Of a stretch of 64,000 nt of DNA, positions 1 to 8,094 are shown in pieces. This DNA comes from Hyphomicrobiales bacterium (lineage in GTDB: Bacteria; Pseudomonadota; Alphaproteobacteria; Rhizobiales; RI-29), in NCBI GenBank assembly GCA_016125495.1, contig WGLQ01000001.1, forward strand, positions 1-64,000. The letters run 5' to 3'. Each line of letters opens with the position of its first letter. The stretch's first letter is position 1. Position numbers and translations under genes: made by a program. Below the pieces are notes generated by a model that saw nothing but the letters and a program-made list of their open reading frames with translations, was not told where the DNA came from and searched no databases.

Positions 1-677
1 GCATCGGGGAGGAATTCGCGGAGACGGGCCTTGCCGTGCGCGGCGGGGCCCTCCTTGCGGCCGAGGGACCACTCGCCGCGAGCATGGTGGACGGCTCACC
101 GGCCGCGGCCGTCGTCCTGATTGGCAATTTCGGCACCACGCTCTGGCCCCACTTCGTTGCCGGACGGCGCAACGAGCCGCACCCGCTCGACAGCTGGACC
201 CGCCGCACCGTCGCCCCGATCGCCCGTCGCCTCGGCGCCCGCGACGTCTATCCGAGCGACCGCCCCTACCTGCCCTTTCAGCGGTGGGCCATGGCCGCCG
301 AGGACGTGACGGTCTCACCGCTCGGCCTGCTCATCCACCCCATCCACGGGCTGGACCATGCCTATCGCGCCGCTCTGCTCTTTGCCGCCCCATTGTCGCT
401 ACCCGAGGTTGCGAGGGGCACGCCGCCCTGCATGGTCTGCCCGGGGCGCCCCTGCCTTTCGGCTTGCCCGGTCGGGGCATTCGGCGAAGGCGACTACGAC
501 GTCCCGCGCTGCGCCTCGTTTCTCGAGTCCACGGACGGCGCCCGTTGCCTCGACGGCGGATGCGCGGCGCGCAATGCCTGCCCCGTTGGCCGCCAAAGCC
601 GCTACCCACTCGACCAGACGCGCTTCCACATCGCCGCGTTCATGGCCGCGCGCCAAGCCGATAAGCGGTTGGATTGA
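1..677 (+). CDS. 4Fe-4S ferredoxin-type protein (5' end outside window)
   Basis: The frame is open to the left window edge (codons readable from base 3), so the gene begins upstream and the GTG at 36 is probably internal. About 225 C-terminal residues are visible. They carry a ferredoxin-like cysteine cluster CxxCxxxxCxxxCP followed by a second set, CxxxGCxxxxxCP, consistent with one or two 4Fe-4S clusters as in epoxyqueuosine-reductase-like or other electron-transfer proteins. The N-terminal part that would decide the family is missing, so no specific reaction is assigned. No membrane segment is seen. The next gene (yjbQ) is convergent and ends 35 bases away. The Fe-S character is clear from the motifs; the exact role is unknown. 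Confidence 0.75.
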   Translation, partial: IGEEFAETGLAVRGGALLAAEGPLAASMVDGSPAAAVVLIGNFGTTLWPHFVAGRRNEPHPLDSWTRRTVAPIARRLGARDVYPSDRPYLPFQRWAMAAEDVTVSPLGLLIHPIHGLDHAYRAALLFAAPLSLPEVARGTPPCMVCPGRPCLSACPVGAFGEGDYDVPRCASFLESTDGARCLDGGCAARNACPVGRQSRYPLDQTRFHIAAFMAARQADKRLD

Positions 678-712
678 GAGCGTCGAACGGGCGCCCCTGA
701 TGCCGCGAGGGC

Positions 713-1186
713 TCAGCCCGAAACGCTCCCGACGAAGTGGAGCACGACGTTTCGCGCATGTGGCGCCGCCCGATGCTCGACGAGGTAGACGCCCTGCCAG
801 GTGCCGAGCGCCATGCTCGCATCGATCACGGGGATGGCGAGACTGACGGAGGTCAGCATCGCCTTGATGTGTGCGGGCATGTCGTCCGGCCCTTCGCTGC
901 GGCGACGGTAACCCCCGTCCTCGGGCGCGAGGCGCTCGAGTGCGTCCAGGAGATCGGACTGGACAGTCGGATCCGCGTTTTCCTGGATCGTGAGCGAGGC
1001 GGACGTGTGCTGCAGGAACACCGTCAGTAGTCCCTCTTGCGCCCCGACCTCGGCAAGCCATGCCGCGACCCGATCCGTAATGTCGTGCATGCGCTTTCCG
1101 CGCGTCGCCACTTCGAGGACGGTCCGTCGCTGCTCCAACAACTTCTGCTCCACGTGCCAGAGGGGGCGGTAGTGGCCCTTCAGCAT
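713..1186 (-). CDS. yjbQ: YjbQ family protein (UPF0047)
   Basis: This 157-residue protein matches the YjbQ/UPF0047 family, small homotrimeric cytosolic proteins credited with weak thiamine-phosphate synthase activity. Visible family signatures are the central FLQHTSASLTIQENADP block and the C-terminal GTWQGVYLVEHR block. The reading frame stays open upstream to 1327, but the ATG at 1186 has a good purine-rich site (gaaggtgaggg) directly in front and gives the usual family length, so it is preferred. It lies 127 bases from the start of... no shared operon is evident: the next minus-strand gene ends at 1314, upstream of this start. The physiological role of the family remains poorly defined. 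Confidence 0.9.
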   Translation of the reverse strand: MLKGHYRPLWHVEQKLLEQRRTVLEVATRGKRMHDITDRVAAWLAEVGAQEGLLTVFLQHTSASLTIQENADPTVQSDLLDALERLAPEDGGYRRRSEGPDDMPAHIKAMLTSVSLAIPVIDASMALGTWQGVYLVEHRAAPHARNVVLHFVGSVSG

Positions 1187-1313
1187 TCCCTCACCTTCGC
1201 CCCCCTCGGTTCCTGCGATCCGACCGCTCCACGAACCCGGACCGCGACGGGGCGTGGGCGGGTGTCCGTCCGCCGCCCGCCCAAGTCCCCGACGGCGGCA
1301 ACATACCCGTCTC

Positions 1314-1790
1314 TCAGAGCGGCACACCGCGCCGGTCGTTCGGCTCCTCGAGACTTTTCATCATGTCTCTGAAACGCTTCAAGGTGCCCTCGAAGAAGCC
1401 CATCATCTTGTCGACCTCCTGCTCACTCGGCAGTGTGAGACCGGCCGCGGGCGGGGAATTCGTTTGCGCCTCCAGTCGCGCCACGAGTGCCTCGAGTTCG
1501 AGATTCCGGCTCTCGAGACGATCGAGGCGACGTCGCAGGTCGCCGAGCTCCGTATCGGGCAGCGCGCCGGCCTCCCCGTCGGTCGGCGACGACGCGCCGA
1601 CACCGCCGGTGCATTCGAGCGTCCCGTCCACGCTTCGGCAGAGGGCAACGGCCCCCGTAGCGGTATCGAGCCTAGCGAGACCGTCCGGTGTCTGCGACCA
1701 AGCATAGCGCCCGATCTCGGCGGCGGCCGCCACTCCCGCCACACCGGCGAGCGCCAGTGCCGCGACGATCATGATTTGCGCGACACGCAT
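1314..1790 (-). CDS. Small exported coiled-coil protein, function unknown
   Basis: The product is 158 residues long. It begins with a Sec-type signal peptide (hydrophobic stretch roughly residues 5-22, Ala-rich cleavage region AAAAE). The mature part has two cysteines (about residues 51 and 60) that could form a disulfide, and a predicted coiled coil around residues 80-112 (LRRRLDRLESRNLELEALV). The ATG at 1790 is preceded by ggaggtg at good spacing. The family was not recognised. It is divergently oriented from the podJ-like gene and shares its 280-base promoter region, which suggests but does not show a cell-envelope role. Confidence 0.6.
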   Translation of the reverse strand: MRVAQIMIVAALALAGVAGVAAAAEIGRYAWSQTPDGLARLDTATGAVALCRSVDGTLECTGGVGASSPTDGEAGALPDTELGDLRRRLDRLESRNLELEALVARLEAQTNSPPAAGLTLPSEQEVDKMMGFFEGTLKRFRDMMKSLEEPNDRRGVPL

Positions 1791-1895
1791 CGTGCCACCT
1801 CCTTGCTGGATTGGAACCCCAAGCCCTGCGCAAAGCCTAGACCCTGGCTCGCGAAATCACCAGACATGCCCTCGCGCCAGAGATCAACGCTCTGA

Positions 1896-1910
1896 TTAAC
1901 CGAACATTTA
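1896..1910 (+). promoter_or_regulatory. Candidate CtrA-type box upstream of the podJ-like gene
   Basis: TTAA, seven bases, then TTTA: seven of eight positions match the alphaproteobacterial CtrA consensus TTAA-N7-TTAA. The site lies in the divergent promoter region about 160 bases before the podJ-like start. podJ is cell-cycle controlled in Caulobacter, which makes the site plausible, but a 7/8 match is short and could be chance. Confidence 0.3.
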
Positions 1911-2070
1911 CGCTCACTTGCCAGTCTCGTTTCCATGGTCCGCCGTTTGTGCCCGCGTTCGGATCCGCACTCACGTGCGTTGGCAAAGTGGGCAGCTTTC
2001 GATCCTCCGTCGCCTCTTGTTCCCGGATCCCGCCTGACGCGCGTGTCGAAGACACAACGGTCGATTGGGG

Positions 2071-5000
2071 ATGATGATGATGGCAAGAGACGGTGTCCGC
2101 CATGAGGTGGACCAGCCGGACGCGCGCCCAGGCGCTGCGCACGAACACGAAGGATCGACGGCACGTGGCGGCGAGGCCCGCTTCGATGCCGATCTGCGCA
2201 CCTTGTTGAGCCGATTGGCGACTCAGATCGCCGACAGCGACCGCCGCCACGGTGCGGCCTTGCGCGATCTGCAAACTCGCCTCGGCAATCTCACCGAACG
2301 AGGCGCTGAAGCGGCACCCGCCGGCTCCGAGGAATGCTCGCACAGCTTTGCTTCGATCCAGTCGCAGCTTCTCGAACTCGCCCAGCACCTGCGCGAGACT
2401 CGCGATCGCATCGAGAGCGGCCATTTCATCGCGCCGGCGATGGCCGCGGTCGGCGTCATGCCACAGACCTCGTCTGCTGCGGACCATTCCGTGACCGCCC
2501 TGGACACCGTCTCCGAGGCCGGCTGGCCGGACGAGGAGCCGACGCCTTCTTTGACCGAGGAGGACGAGTCCCCGATGCCGGAGGCCGACCGGGCCGGCGC
2601 TGTCGGCTCGCTCGACGAGATCTACGCTTCGATCCGCGCCGCCCTCGCCGAGGACGACGGCACCATGCATCCCGTCGCGCCGGGCACCCCGGTGCTGCTC
2701 GCGGCCGCTCCCGCCGATACCGCCGCGCAGGCGCCCTCCCACCTCGACGCCTCGGCGTCCGACGACGACCGGTTCGAGACCGACGAGAGCGCCGGGGACG
2801 AATCCTCGACCCCGCAGGATTCGAGCGTTCCGGCACCTGAGGCGGTATTCGTCGGCTGGAACGACAACGCCAATTGGGACGAGGAGACCGCCGAGGCGCT
2901 CGCAAAGGCTTACGCCGAAACTGAACGTCCGGCGCAGCAGGCGACGCGCCCGAGACTTCAGGTCGTCGCCGCAACGCTCCCTGTCCAGACGGAGGCTGCG
3001 GCCGCCGAACCCCTCGCGGCGGCGCCCCTGATGGCGTCGCCCGCCCCGACCCCGAGCCCGGTCGACGTGCTCGCGGTGAGCGCACCTGTTCCCGTCGGCA
3101 TCGACGAGGAGGCGCTCGCAGAACGCCTCGACGCCCTTGCCGCCGACATCGAGCGCTCGATCGCCAATGCCGTGCCGGCCGGCATCATCGAAGGCCTCTC
3201 AGACCGCATCGACGCGCTCGATGCAAAGGTCGTCACGCTCCAGAACTCCGGCGGCAACGACGAGATGGTCGCCGCCATCGAGGCGCACATCGCCGACATG
3301 CTCGGCCAGATCGATCGCATCGGCGCCGGCAGCGAACGCATCGAGCAGATCGAGGAGGGCATCGCCCGCCTCTATGACGAGGTCTCCGGCACGCGCTCCG
3401 AGCTGCCTGGCCTCATCGAGCAGGCCCTGGCCGGCACCACCGCCGGGATCGGCGCGTCCGCCATGGCCACCGACACCGCGCATGAAAAACTCGATGCTCT
3501 GCACGAGCTTGTGCTCGCACTTGCCGAGAGCAATCGCGCGCGTTCTGAAGGCGAGTCCTCCGACCTCCAGATGGTCAACGCGGCGCTTCTCGAGCTGGTC
3601 CACCGCATCGATGAGCTCGAGGCGATTGCCGCCGGCGACCCGGGCTACGACTACGTCGAAGACGAGGGCGCGGCTCCGGCGGGTGACGTCTACACGGCAC
3701 CATCCCAAGTCGCAGCGCAAGTCTCGGACGAATTCGCCCAGCACGACACAGGGACCGGGGAGTTCGAATACGACGAGGAAGTGGAGCCGGTCGAAGAGGA
3801 GCATGTCCCGGCCCGTGGCCGCATGCGCCCGGCCGCCGCTCCCCAGGAGGCCGCGCCTGCGCAACCGCGCGTGCACATCACCGATCGCGCCCACGTCCAA
3901 GCCGAGGAGGCAGCACCAGCTGGCGAAATCCAGCGTCTGCGTCAGCGCATGACGAGCCGCATCGCCAGCGAGCAGGCCGAGCAGGCGGCCAGCCAAGCCG
4001 CAAGCGAGGGCAACCGGGTGCGCATCTCCGGGCAGGACTTCCTTGCCGCCGCCCGCCGCGTCGCCCGCTCCGCCCAGGAGCAGATCGCCGGTGGATCGGG
4101 AGCCGCACCGGCCGCGAGCGCCGCTCCTGCCGTGCCGCGCGCCTCGACCACCTCGCAAATGCGCGCCAAGCAGGCGGCCAAATCGAGCGGTGGCCTCTTC
4201 TCGCTCGGCCGCTTCAGTCCGCGGCCCGTGCTCCTCGTCGCAATTGTCGTGCTGCTCTCGGTCGGCGCCGGGCTCGTCTATTCCAAGATCAACAACCGCA
4301 ACGCACCCTCGACAACTGCCGCTGAGACCTCGGCTCCGGCGCCGGTGAACCCGTCCGCTGGCGCTGCCCCGTCGGGTCAACTCGCACCGACCAGCGGTAG
4401 CATCGGCAGCGGTCGCGAATCGAGCCTTGCCAACGGTCGCCGCCTGGTCGGCGATGATCGGTCGATCGACCTCGGCGCTTCGCCATTCGGAATCGTGGTG
4501 GACCACGGCACCGGCGGAGACATCGGAAAGGCCGACATCGACCGTCCGCTGATTGCCCCGGCGACCGGAGCTTCGGCTGACGTCGGCACCCTGGACCGCG
4601 CCATGGTCCAGCCCGCCGCGATCGATGCCGAAACGCGTCAGGGCGTCGGCGACCTCGCATCGCTCGCCGCCGGCGTTTCCGCGCTGAAGCTGCCCCCGGA
4701 AGGCGCGGGCACGCTCGAGGAGCGCCTGATGGCGGCCGAGGGTGACCCGAAGGCGCAGTTCATCGTCGCCTCCCGCCTCGCGACCGGTGCCCTCGGCGTA
4801 CGCGACGAACAGCAGGCGATCGCTTGGTACCAGCGCGCCGCCGCCGCCAGCTATGCCCCGGCCCAATATCGGCTCGGCACGCACTTCGAGCGTGGACGCG
4901 GCGTCGCCAAGGACCTCGCGCGGGCCCGCGTCTGGTACGAGCGCGCCGCCAGCGTCGGCCACGTGAAGTCGATGCACAACCTCGCCGTGCTCGTGGCGGG

Positions 5001-5616
5001 CGACAGCCAGGGTGAGCCGAATTACATCACGGCCGCGCAGTGGTTCGAGAAGGCCGCCGACCACGGCCTTGCCGACAGCCAGTTCAACCTCGCGATCCTC
5101 TATCAGAACGGCCTCGGCGTGGCCCGCAACTACATCCAGGCCTACAAGTGGTTCGAGATCGCCGCGGCCGGCGGTGATACCTCCGCCGCCAAGCGACGCG
5201 ACGCGCTCGGTGCCGAGATCGCACCTCAGGCCATGGCCGCGGCCAAGGCCCAGGCCGCTTCCTGGCGGCCCCAGTCCATCGACCCCGCCGTCAACTACGA
5301 CGACATGGTCGTCGCGGCCCGGGCCGATGCCGCCGCTCCCGCTCCTGCTCCCACGGTCATTGCTTCGATCGCTCCCGTCGGCCAGGCGACCACGACCGCG
5401 CCGGCACCGGCCGCCATCGCGCCGCGCACCGATCCGATGGTTGCCGAGGCCCAGCGCCTGCTCAAGAAGCTGGGCTACGAGCCGGGCGTCGCCGACGGTC
5501 AGATGGGACCGCAGACCGCAGCCGCCTTGCGCCGCTTCGAGGCACGCATCGGCCTCGTTCCGACCGGCCGCCTCTCGCCGACCATTCTCGATCGGTTGCG
5601 CCAGGCGGCAGGCTGA
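2071..5616 (+). CDS. podJ: PodJ-like polarity/localization factor (coiled coil, TM, Sel1 repeats, PG-binding)
   Basis: This large bitopic protein has about 1181 residues and the PodJ domain order. A long acidic, Ala/Pro-rich cytoplasmic part contains coiled-coil blocks. A single membrane segment lies near residue 718-740 (PVLLVAIVVLLSVGAGLVYS). The periplasmic part has about four Sel1 repeats (A.W..RAA...A...LG, roughly residues 900-1035). A C-terminal peptidoglycan-binding domain (QRLLKKLGYEPG..DG..GPQT) covers roughly residues 1128-1180. In Caulobacter and Agrobacterium, PodJ marks a cell pole and recruits polar machinery; that role is inferred here. The start is ambiguous because four ATG codons run in tandem from 2071 to 2080; the GGGG just before suits the later ones. 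A strong hairpin terminator follows. Confidence 0.75.
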   Translation: MMMMARDGVRHEVDQPDARPGAAHEHEGSTARGGEARFDADLRTLLSRLATQIADSDRRHGAALRDLQTRLGNLTERGAEAAPAGSEECSHSFASIQSQLLELAQHLRETRDRIESGHFIAPAMAAVGVMPQTSSAADHSVTALDTVSEAGWPDEEPTPSLTEEDESPMPEADRAGAVGSLDEIYASIRAALAEDDGTMHPVAPGTPVLLAAAPADTAAQAPSHLDASASDDDRFETDESAGDESSTPQDSSVPAPEAVFVGWNDNANWDEETAEALAKAYAETERPAQQATRPRLQVVAATLPVQTEAAAAEPLAAAPLMASPAPTPSPVDVLAVSAPVPVGIDEEALAERLDALAADIERSIANAVPAGIIEGLSDRIDALDAKVVTLQNSGGNDEMVAAIEAHIADMLGQIDRIGAGSERIEQIEEGIARLYDEVSGTRSELPGLIEQALAGTTAGIGASAMATDTAHEKLDALHELVLALAESNRARSEGESSDLQMVNAALLELVHRIDELEAIAAGDPGYDYVEDEGAAPAGDVYTAPSQVAAQVSDEFAQHDTGTGEFEYDEEVEPVEEEHVPARGRMRPAAAPQEAAPAQPRVHITDRAHVQAEEAAPAGEIQRLRQRMTSRIASEQAEQAASQAASEGNRVRISGQDFLAAARRVARSAQEQIAGGSGAAPAASAAPAVPRASTTSQMRAKQAAKSSGGLFSLGRFSPRPVLLVAIVVLLSVGAGLVYSKINNRNAPSTTAAETSAPAPVNPSAGAAPSGQLAPTSGSIGSGRESSLANGRRLVGDDRSIDLGASPFGIVVDHGTGGDIGKADIDRPLIAPATGASADVGTLDRAMVQPAAIDAETRQGVGDLASLAAGVSALKLPPEGAGTLEERLMAAEGDPKAQFIVASRLATGALGVRDEQQAIAWYQRAAAASYAPAQYRLGTHFERGRGVAKDLARARVWYERAASVGHVKSMHNLAVLVAGDSQGEPNYITAAQWFEKAADHGLADSQFNLAILYQNGLGVARNYIQAYKWFEIAAAGGDTSAAKRRDALGAEIAPQAMAAAKAQAASWRPQSIDPAVNYDDMVVAARADAAAPAPAPTVIASIAPVGQATTTAPAPAAIAPRTDPMVAEAQRLLKKLGYEPGVADGQMGPQTAAALRRFEARIGLVPTGRLSPTILDRLRQAAG

Positions 5617-5659
5617 GCCGGTACCCCCGGCCAACGCCTGGAAAGACGAAAACACTGGA

Positions 5660-5685
5660 GGGCGGCCGACGTGGCCGCCCTTATT
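5660..5685 (+). terminator. Rho-independent terminator of the podJ-like gene
   Basis: A perfect 8-bp stem (GGGCGGCC / GGCCGCCC) with a 5-base loop is followed by TTATT. It lies 44 bases after the podJ-like stop. Confidence 0.75.
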
Positions 5686-5917
5686 CGCATTGGTAATCTG
5701 GCGAGGCACAGCCAGGTTCGTGCCTTCGGTCGGCGCGCGCGCAAGGCGCTTTGGGACCAAACGGCCTTGAAGCATGGTGCCACACGGGCCCCGGCATTGA
5801 CGCTGACGAGCAACCGGCGCTTACTCTGACCCGTTCGGAGTCGGGCCGCGACCAGAAGGCGGCGCCGGCGTCGTTGTCGTTTCCCCGTTCCGCCTGAGCA
5901 CCCGTGCCCCTGTCGTC
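5686..5917. other. Intergenic region before the TauE-type permease gene
   Basis: After the terminator this stretch shows no convincing gene on either strand. It should carry the promoter of the permease operon, but no clear -35/-10 pair was identified. Confidence 0.4.
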
Positions 5918-6850
5918 ATGAACATTTATCTGCCGATCGCGGAAATCTCGGTGAATGCCTGGATGATCCTCGGCATGGGCGGCGCGGTGGGATTTCTTTC
6001 CGGTCTGTTCGGCGTCGGCGGCGGATTCCTGATGACGCCGCTGTTGATTTTCGCAGGCATCCCGCCTGCCGTCGCGGTCGCGACCGGAGCCAATCAGATT
6101 GTCGCGTCCTCGGTCTCGGGGGCCCTCGCGCAATGGCGCCGTGGCAATGTCGATGTCAAGCTCGGCACGGTTCTGCTCGTCGGCGGCGTCATCGGCGCCG
6201 TCTTGGGCGTGCTGTTGGTGCGGGTGCTGCGCGACCTCGGCCAAGTGGATCTGGCCATCTCGCTGAGCTACGTCGTGTTCCTCGGCATTGTCGGCTCCCT
6301 CATGCTGGTCGAAAGCCTCAATGCGATCCGCAAGGTCCGAGCCGGGCAATCGATCGAGCTTCGCCGCTCCGGTCAACACAATCTGATCCACAAACTGCCG
6401 CTCAAGATGCGCTTCAAGCGCTCCAAGCTCTACATCAGCTCGATCCCACCGTTTCTGATCGGCCTCTTCATCGGCGTACTGACCGCCCTCATGGGCGTCG
6501 GCGGCGGCTTCATCATGGTTCCCGCCATGATCTATCTCCTGAAGGTGCCGACCAATGTCGTCGTCGGGACATCGCTCTTCCAGATCGTATTCGTCACGTC
6601 GGTGACCACGATCCTGCATGCCACGGAGAATCAGACCGTCGACGCGGTCCTCGCCCTGCTTCTCATCATCAGTGGTGTGATCGGCGCACAGATTGGAGTG
6701 CGTGCCGGCCAGAAGCTGCGCGGCGAGCAGTTGCGCGCGCTTCTCGCGCTGATGGTCCTCGCGGTCGCCATCCGCCTGGCCTTCGACCTGGTGCTGACGC
6801 CGGACGAGCTCTACTCGATCGCCCCTGTGCGCGATGGGGGCGCCCAGTGA
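5918..6850 (+). CDS. TauE/SafE (TSUP) family permease
   Basis: This integral membrane protein of 310 residues belongs to the TauE/SafE (TSUP) family, which exports sulfite, sulfoacetate or related anions. It shows the internal duplication typical of the family: a glycine-rich FGVGGGFLMTP block near residue 31 and a second MGVGGGFIMVP block near residue 194, each beside hydrophobic helices, giving about eight to nine membrane segments. Its stop overlaps the start of the TIGR02186 gene by four bases (GTGA), so the two are translationally coupled. That pairing suggests a joint function at the inner membrane. The transported anion cannot be told from sequence. Confidence 0.88.
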   Translation: MNIYLPIAEISVNAWMILGMGGAVGFLSGLFGVGGGFLMTPLLIFAGIPPAVAVATGANQIVASSVSGALAQWRRGNVDVKLGTVLLVGGVIGAVLGVLLVRVLRDLGQVDLAISLSYVVFLGIVGSLMLVESLNAIRKVRAGQSIELRRSGQHNLIHKLPLKMRFKRSKLYISSIPPFLIGLFIGVLTALMGVGGGFIMVPAMIYLLKVPTNVVVGTSLFQIVFVTSVTTILHATENQTVDAVLALLLIISGVIGAQIGVRAGQKLRGEQLRALLALMVLAVAIRLAFDLVLTPDELYSIAPVRDGGAQ

Positions 6851-7779
6851 CGGCGTGGCACGCACGAAGGCAGTCGGGGGAGCTCGGCTCGGTTGGACGC
6901 CCCGGCGGGGCACCCGCACGCAGGGCATCGCCGGCGGCAACCGTTCTGACCATCGGCCTTGCGATCATCGGGCTGGCCCTCTCGGGACCACGCGAACCCG
7001 CGGCGGCCGAGGCGACCGCTCCGGCAGAGAGCGCGTCCGCGGCCCCGGCGGTCGCGGCCATACCAGGCCCGACCGGCGAGTTCGTCGAGGCGGACATTTC
7101 GGCCCGGCGCATCGACATCAAAGCCGATTTCACCGGCGTGCAGGTGGTGATCTTCGGGGCGATCCAGAACAGCCGCAAGGAAACCGCGGACGACGGCTTC
7201 TATGACATCGTCGTTTTGCTGGAGGGGCCGCGCGAGAACCTCGTCGTGCGCCAGAAGAACCGCATCGGCGCCATCTGGATCAACACGCAATCGCGCTCCT
7301 ACAAGGCCGTCCCGAGCTACTATGCGATCGCCTCCAACCGGCCGATCGAGGCGATCGCGCGCCCGCAATTGCGCAACTGGCTGGGGCTGGGCCTCGATAG
7401 CCTCAAGCTCATCCCGATCGGCACGTTCCGCGAGGGCGAGGAGATCGACTATCGAACCGCCATCGCCCGGATCAAGTCCGAGAGCGGCCTCTATCGCGTG
7501 CAGAACACCGGCGTTTCGTTCGTCGGCCGCAGTCTGTTCCGTGCCACCATCAACCTGCCCGCGAACGTGCCCGTCGGCGACTTCAAGATGCGGGTCGCCC
7601 TGTTCCACAAGGGCGTGTTCATCGATTCCTACTCCACCACGCTCAACCTCGAGCGGGCCGGCGTCGAACGCGCGATCCACAATTTCGCGACCGACCAGCC
7701 GTTCCTCTATGGCGTCGTTGCGGTGCTCATCGCCGTTCTGGCCGGCTTCGGGGCCACCTTGCTGTTCCGCAAGGACTGA
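6847..7779 (+). CDS. TIGR02186 family membrane-anchored protein
   Basis: The product of 310 residues has an N-terminal hydrophobic segment (TVLTIGLAIIGLALSG, about residues 29-44), a large periplasmic domain with the conserved block FTGVQVVIFGAIQ, and a C-terminal membrane helix (GVVAVLIAVLAGFGATLLF) ending in a short basic tail. This layout is that of TIGR02186, a family of unknown function largely restricted to Alphaproteobacteria. The start chosen is the GTG at 6847, which overlaps the permease stop. The frame is open further upstream, but that lies inside the permease gene. A role as accessory subunit of the TauE-type transporter is inference from coupling only. Confidence 0.8.
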   Translation: MTAWHARRQSGELGSVGRPGGAPARRASPAATVLTIGLAIIGLALSGPREPAAAEATAPAESASAAPAVAAIPGPTGEFVEADISARRIDIKADFTGVQVVIFGAIQNSRKETADDGFYDIVVLLEGPRENLVVRQKNRIGAIWINTQSRSYKAVPSYYAIASNRPIEAIARPQLRNWLGLGLDSLKLIPIGTFREGEEIDYRTAIARIKSESGLYRVQNTGVSFVGRSLFRATINLPANVPVGDFKMRVALFHKGVFIDSYSTTLNLERAGVERAIHNFATDQPFLYGVVAVLIAVLAGFGATLLFRKD

Positions 7780-7842
7780 TCGGGCCGAGCCCCGCTCCGT
7801 TTCGCCCCCAGTGGTACGCACACCGCCCCACCGAGCGCGATT

Positions 7843-8091
7843 TCAACCGCCCTTGAGCGGCATGAGGATGGCGATTTCGTCCCCGGCTGCGAGAGCGTCG
7901 GTGCCGCGCTTTGCCTTGGGCTGCACGGCCCCGTTGCGCAGCACCAGGTAGCCCTGCGAGTTCGCCATGCCGAGCTGCTCCAAGAGGTCGATCGCCGTCG
8001 CCCCCTCCACAACCTCGATTTCGGCCTCCTCCCGGCCACCGAGATATTGGGCATAGACGTCCGCCACCCGCACCTTGAGTGCAATCGCCAT
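7843..8091 (-). CDS. aorD: MoaD/ThiS-like ubiquitin-fold protein of the aor operon
   Basis: This 82-residue protein has the beta-grasp features of MoaD/ThiS and ends in the di-glycine tail (MPLKGG) that is thiocarboxylated in pterin-cofactor synthesis. It is the last gene of a four-gene minus-strand operon, three bases after the oxidoreductase gene. The same gene order (ferredoxin, AOR, FAD subunit, MoaD-like) is known from Aromatoleum aromaticum, where the fourth gene is called aorD. It probably serves the tungsten cofactor of the neighbouring enzyme rather than general molybdopterin synthesis; this is inferred from position. Confidence 0.8.
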   Translation of the reverse strand: MAIALKVRVADVYAQYLGGREEAEIEVVEGATAIDLLEQLGMANSQGYLVLRNGAVQPKAKRGTDALAAGDEIAILMPLKGG

Positions 8092-8094
8092 CGG

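Noticed and set aside
3199-5775. Long open frame (about 858 codons) antisense to the podJ-like gene
   Set aside because: High GC content keeps antisense frames open. The product is Arg/Gly/Ala-rich without a recognisable domain, while the plus strand has clear domains.
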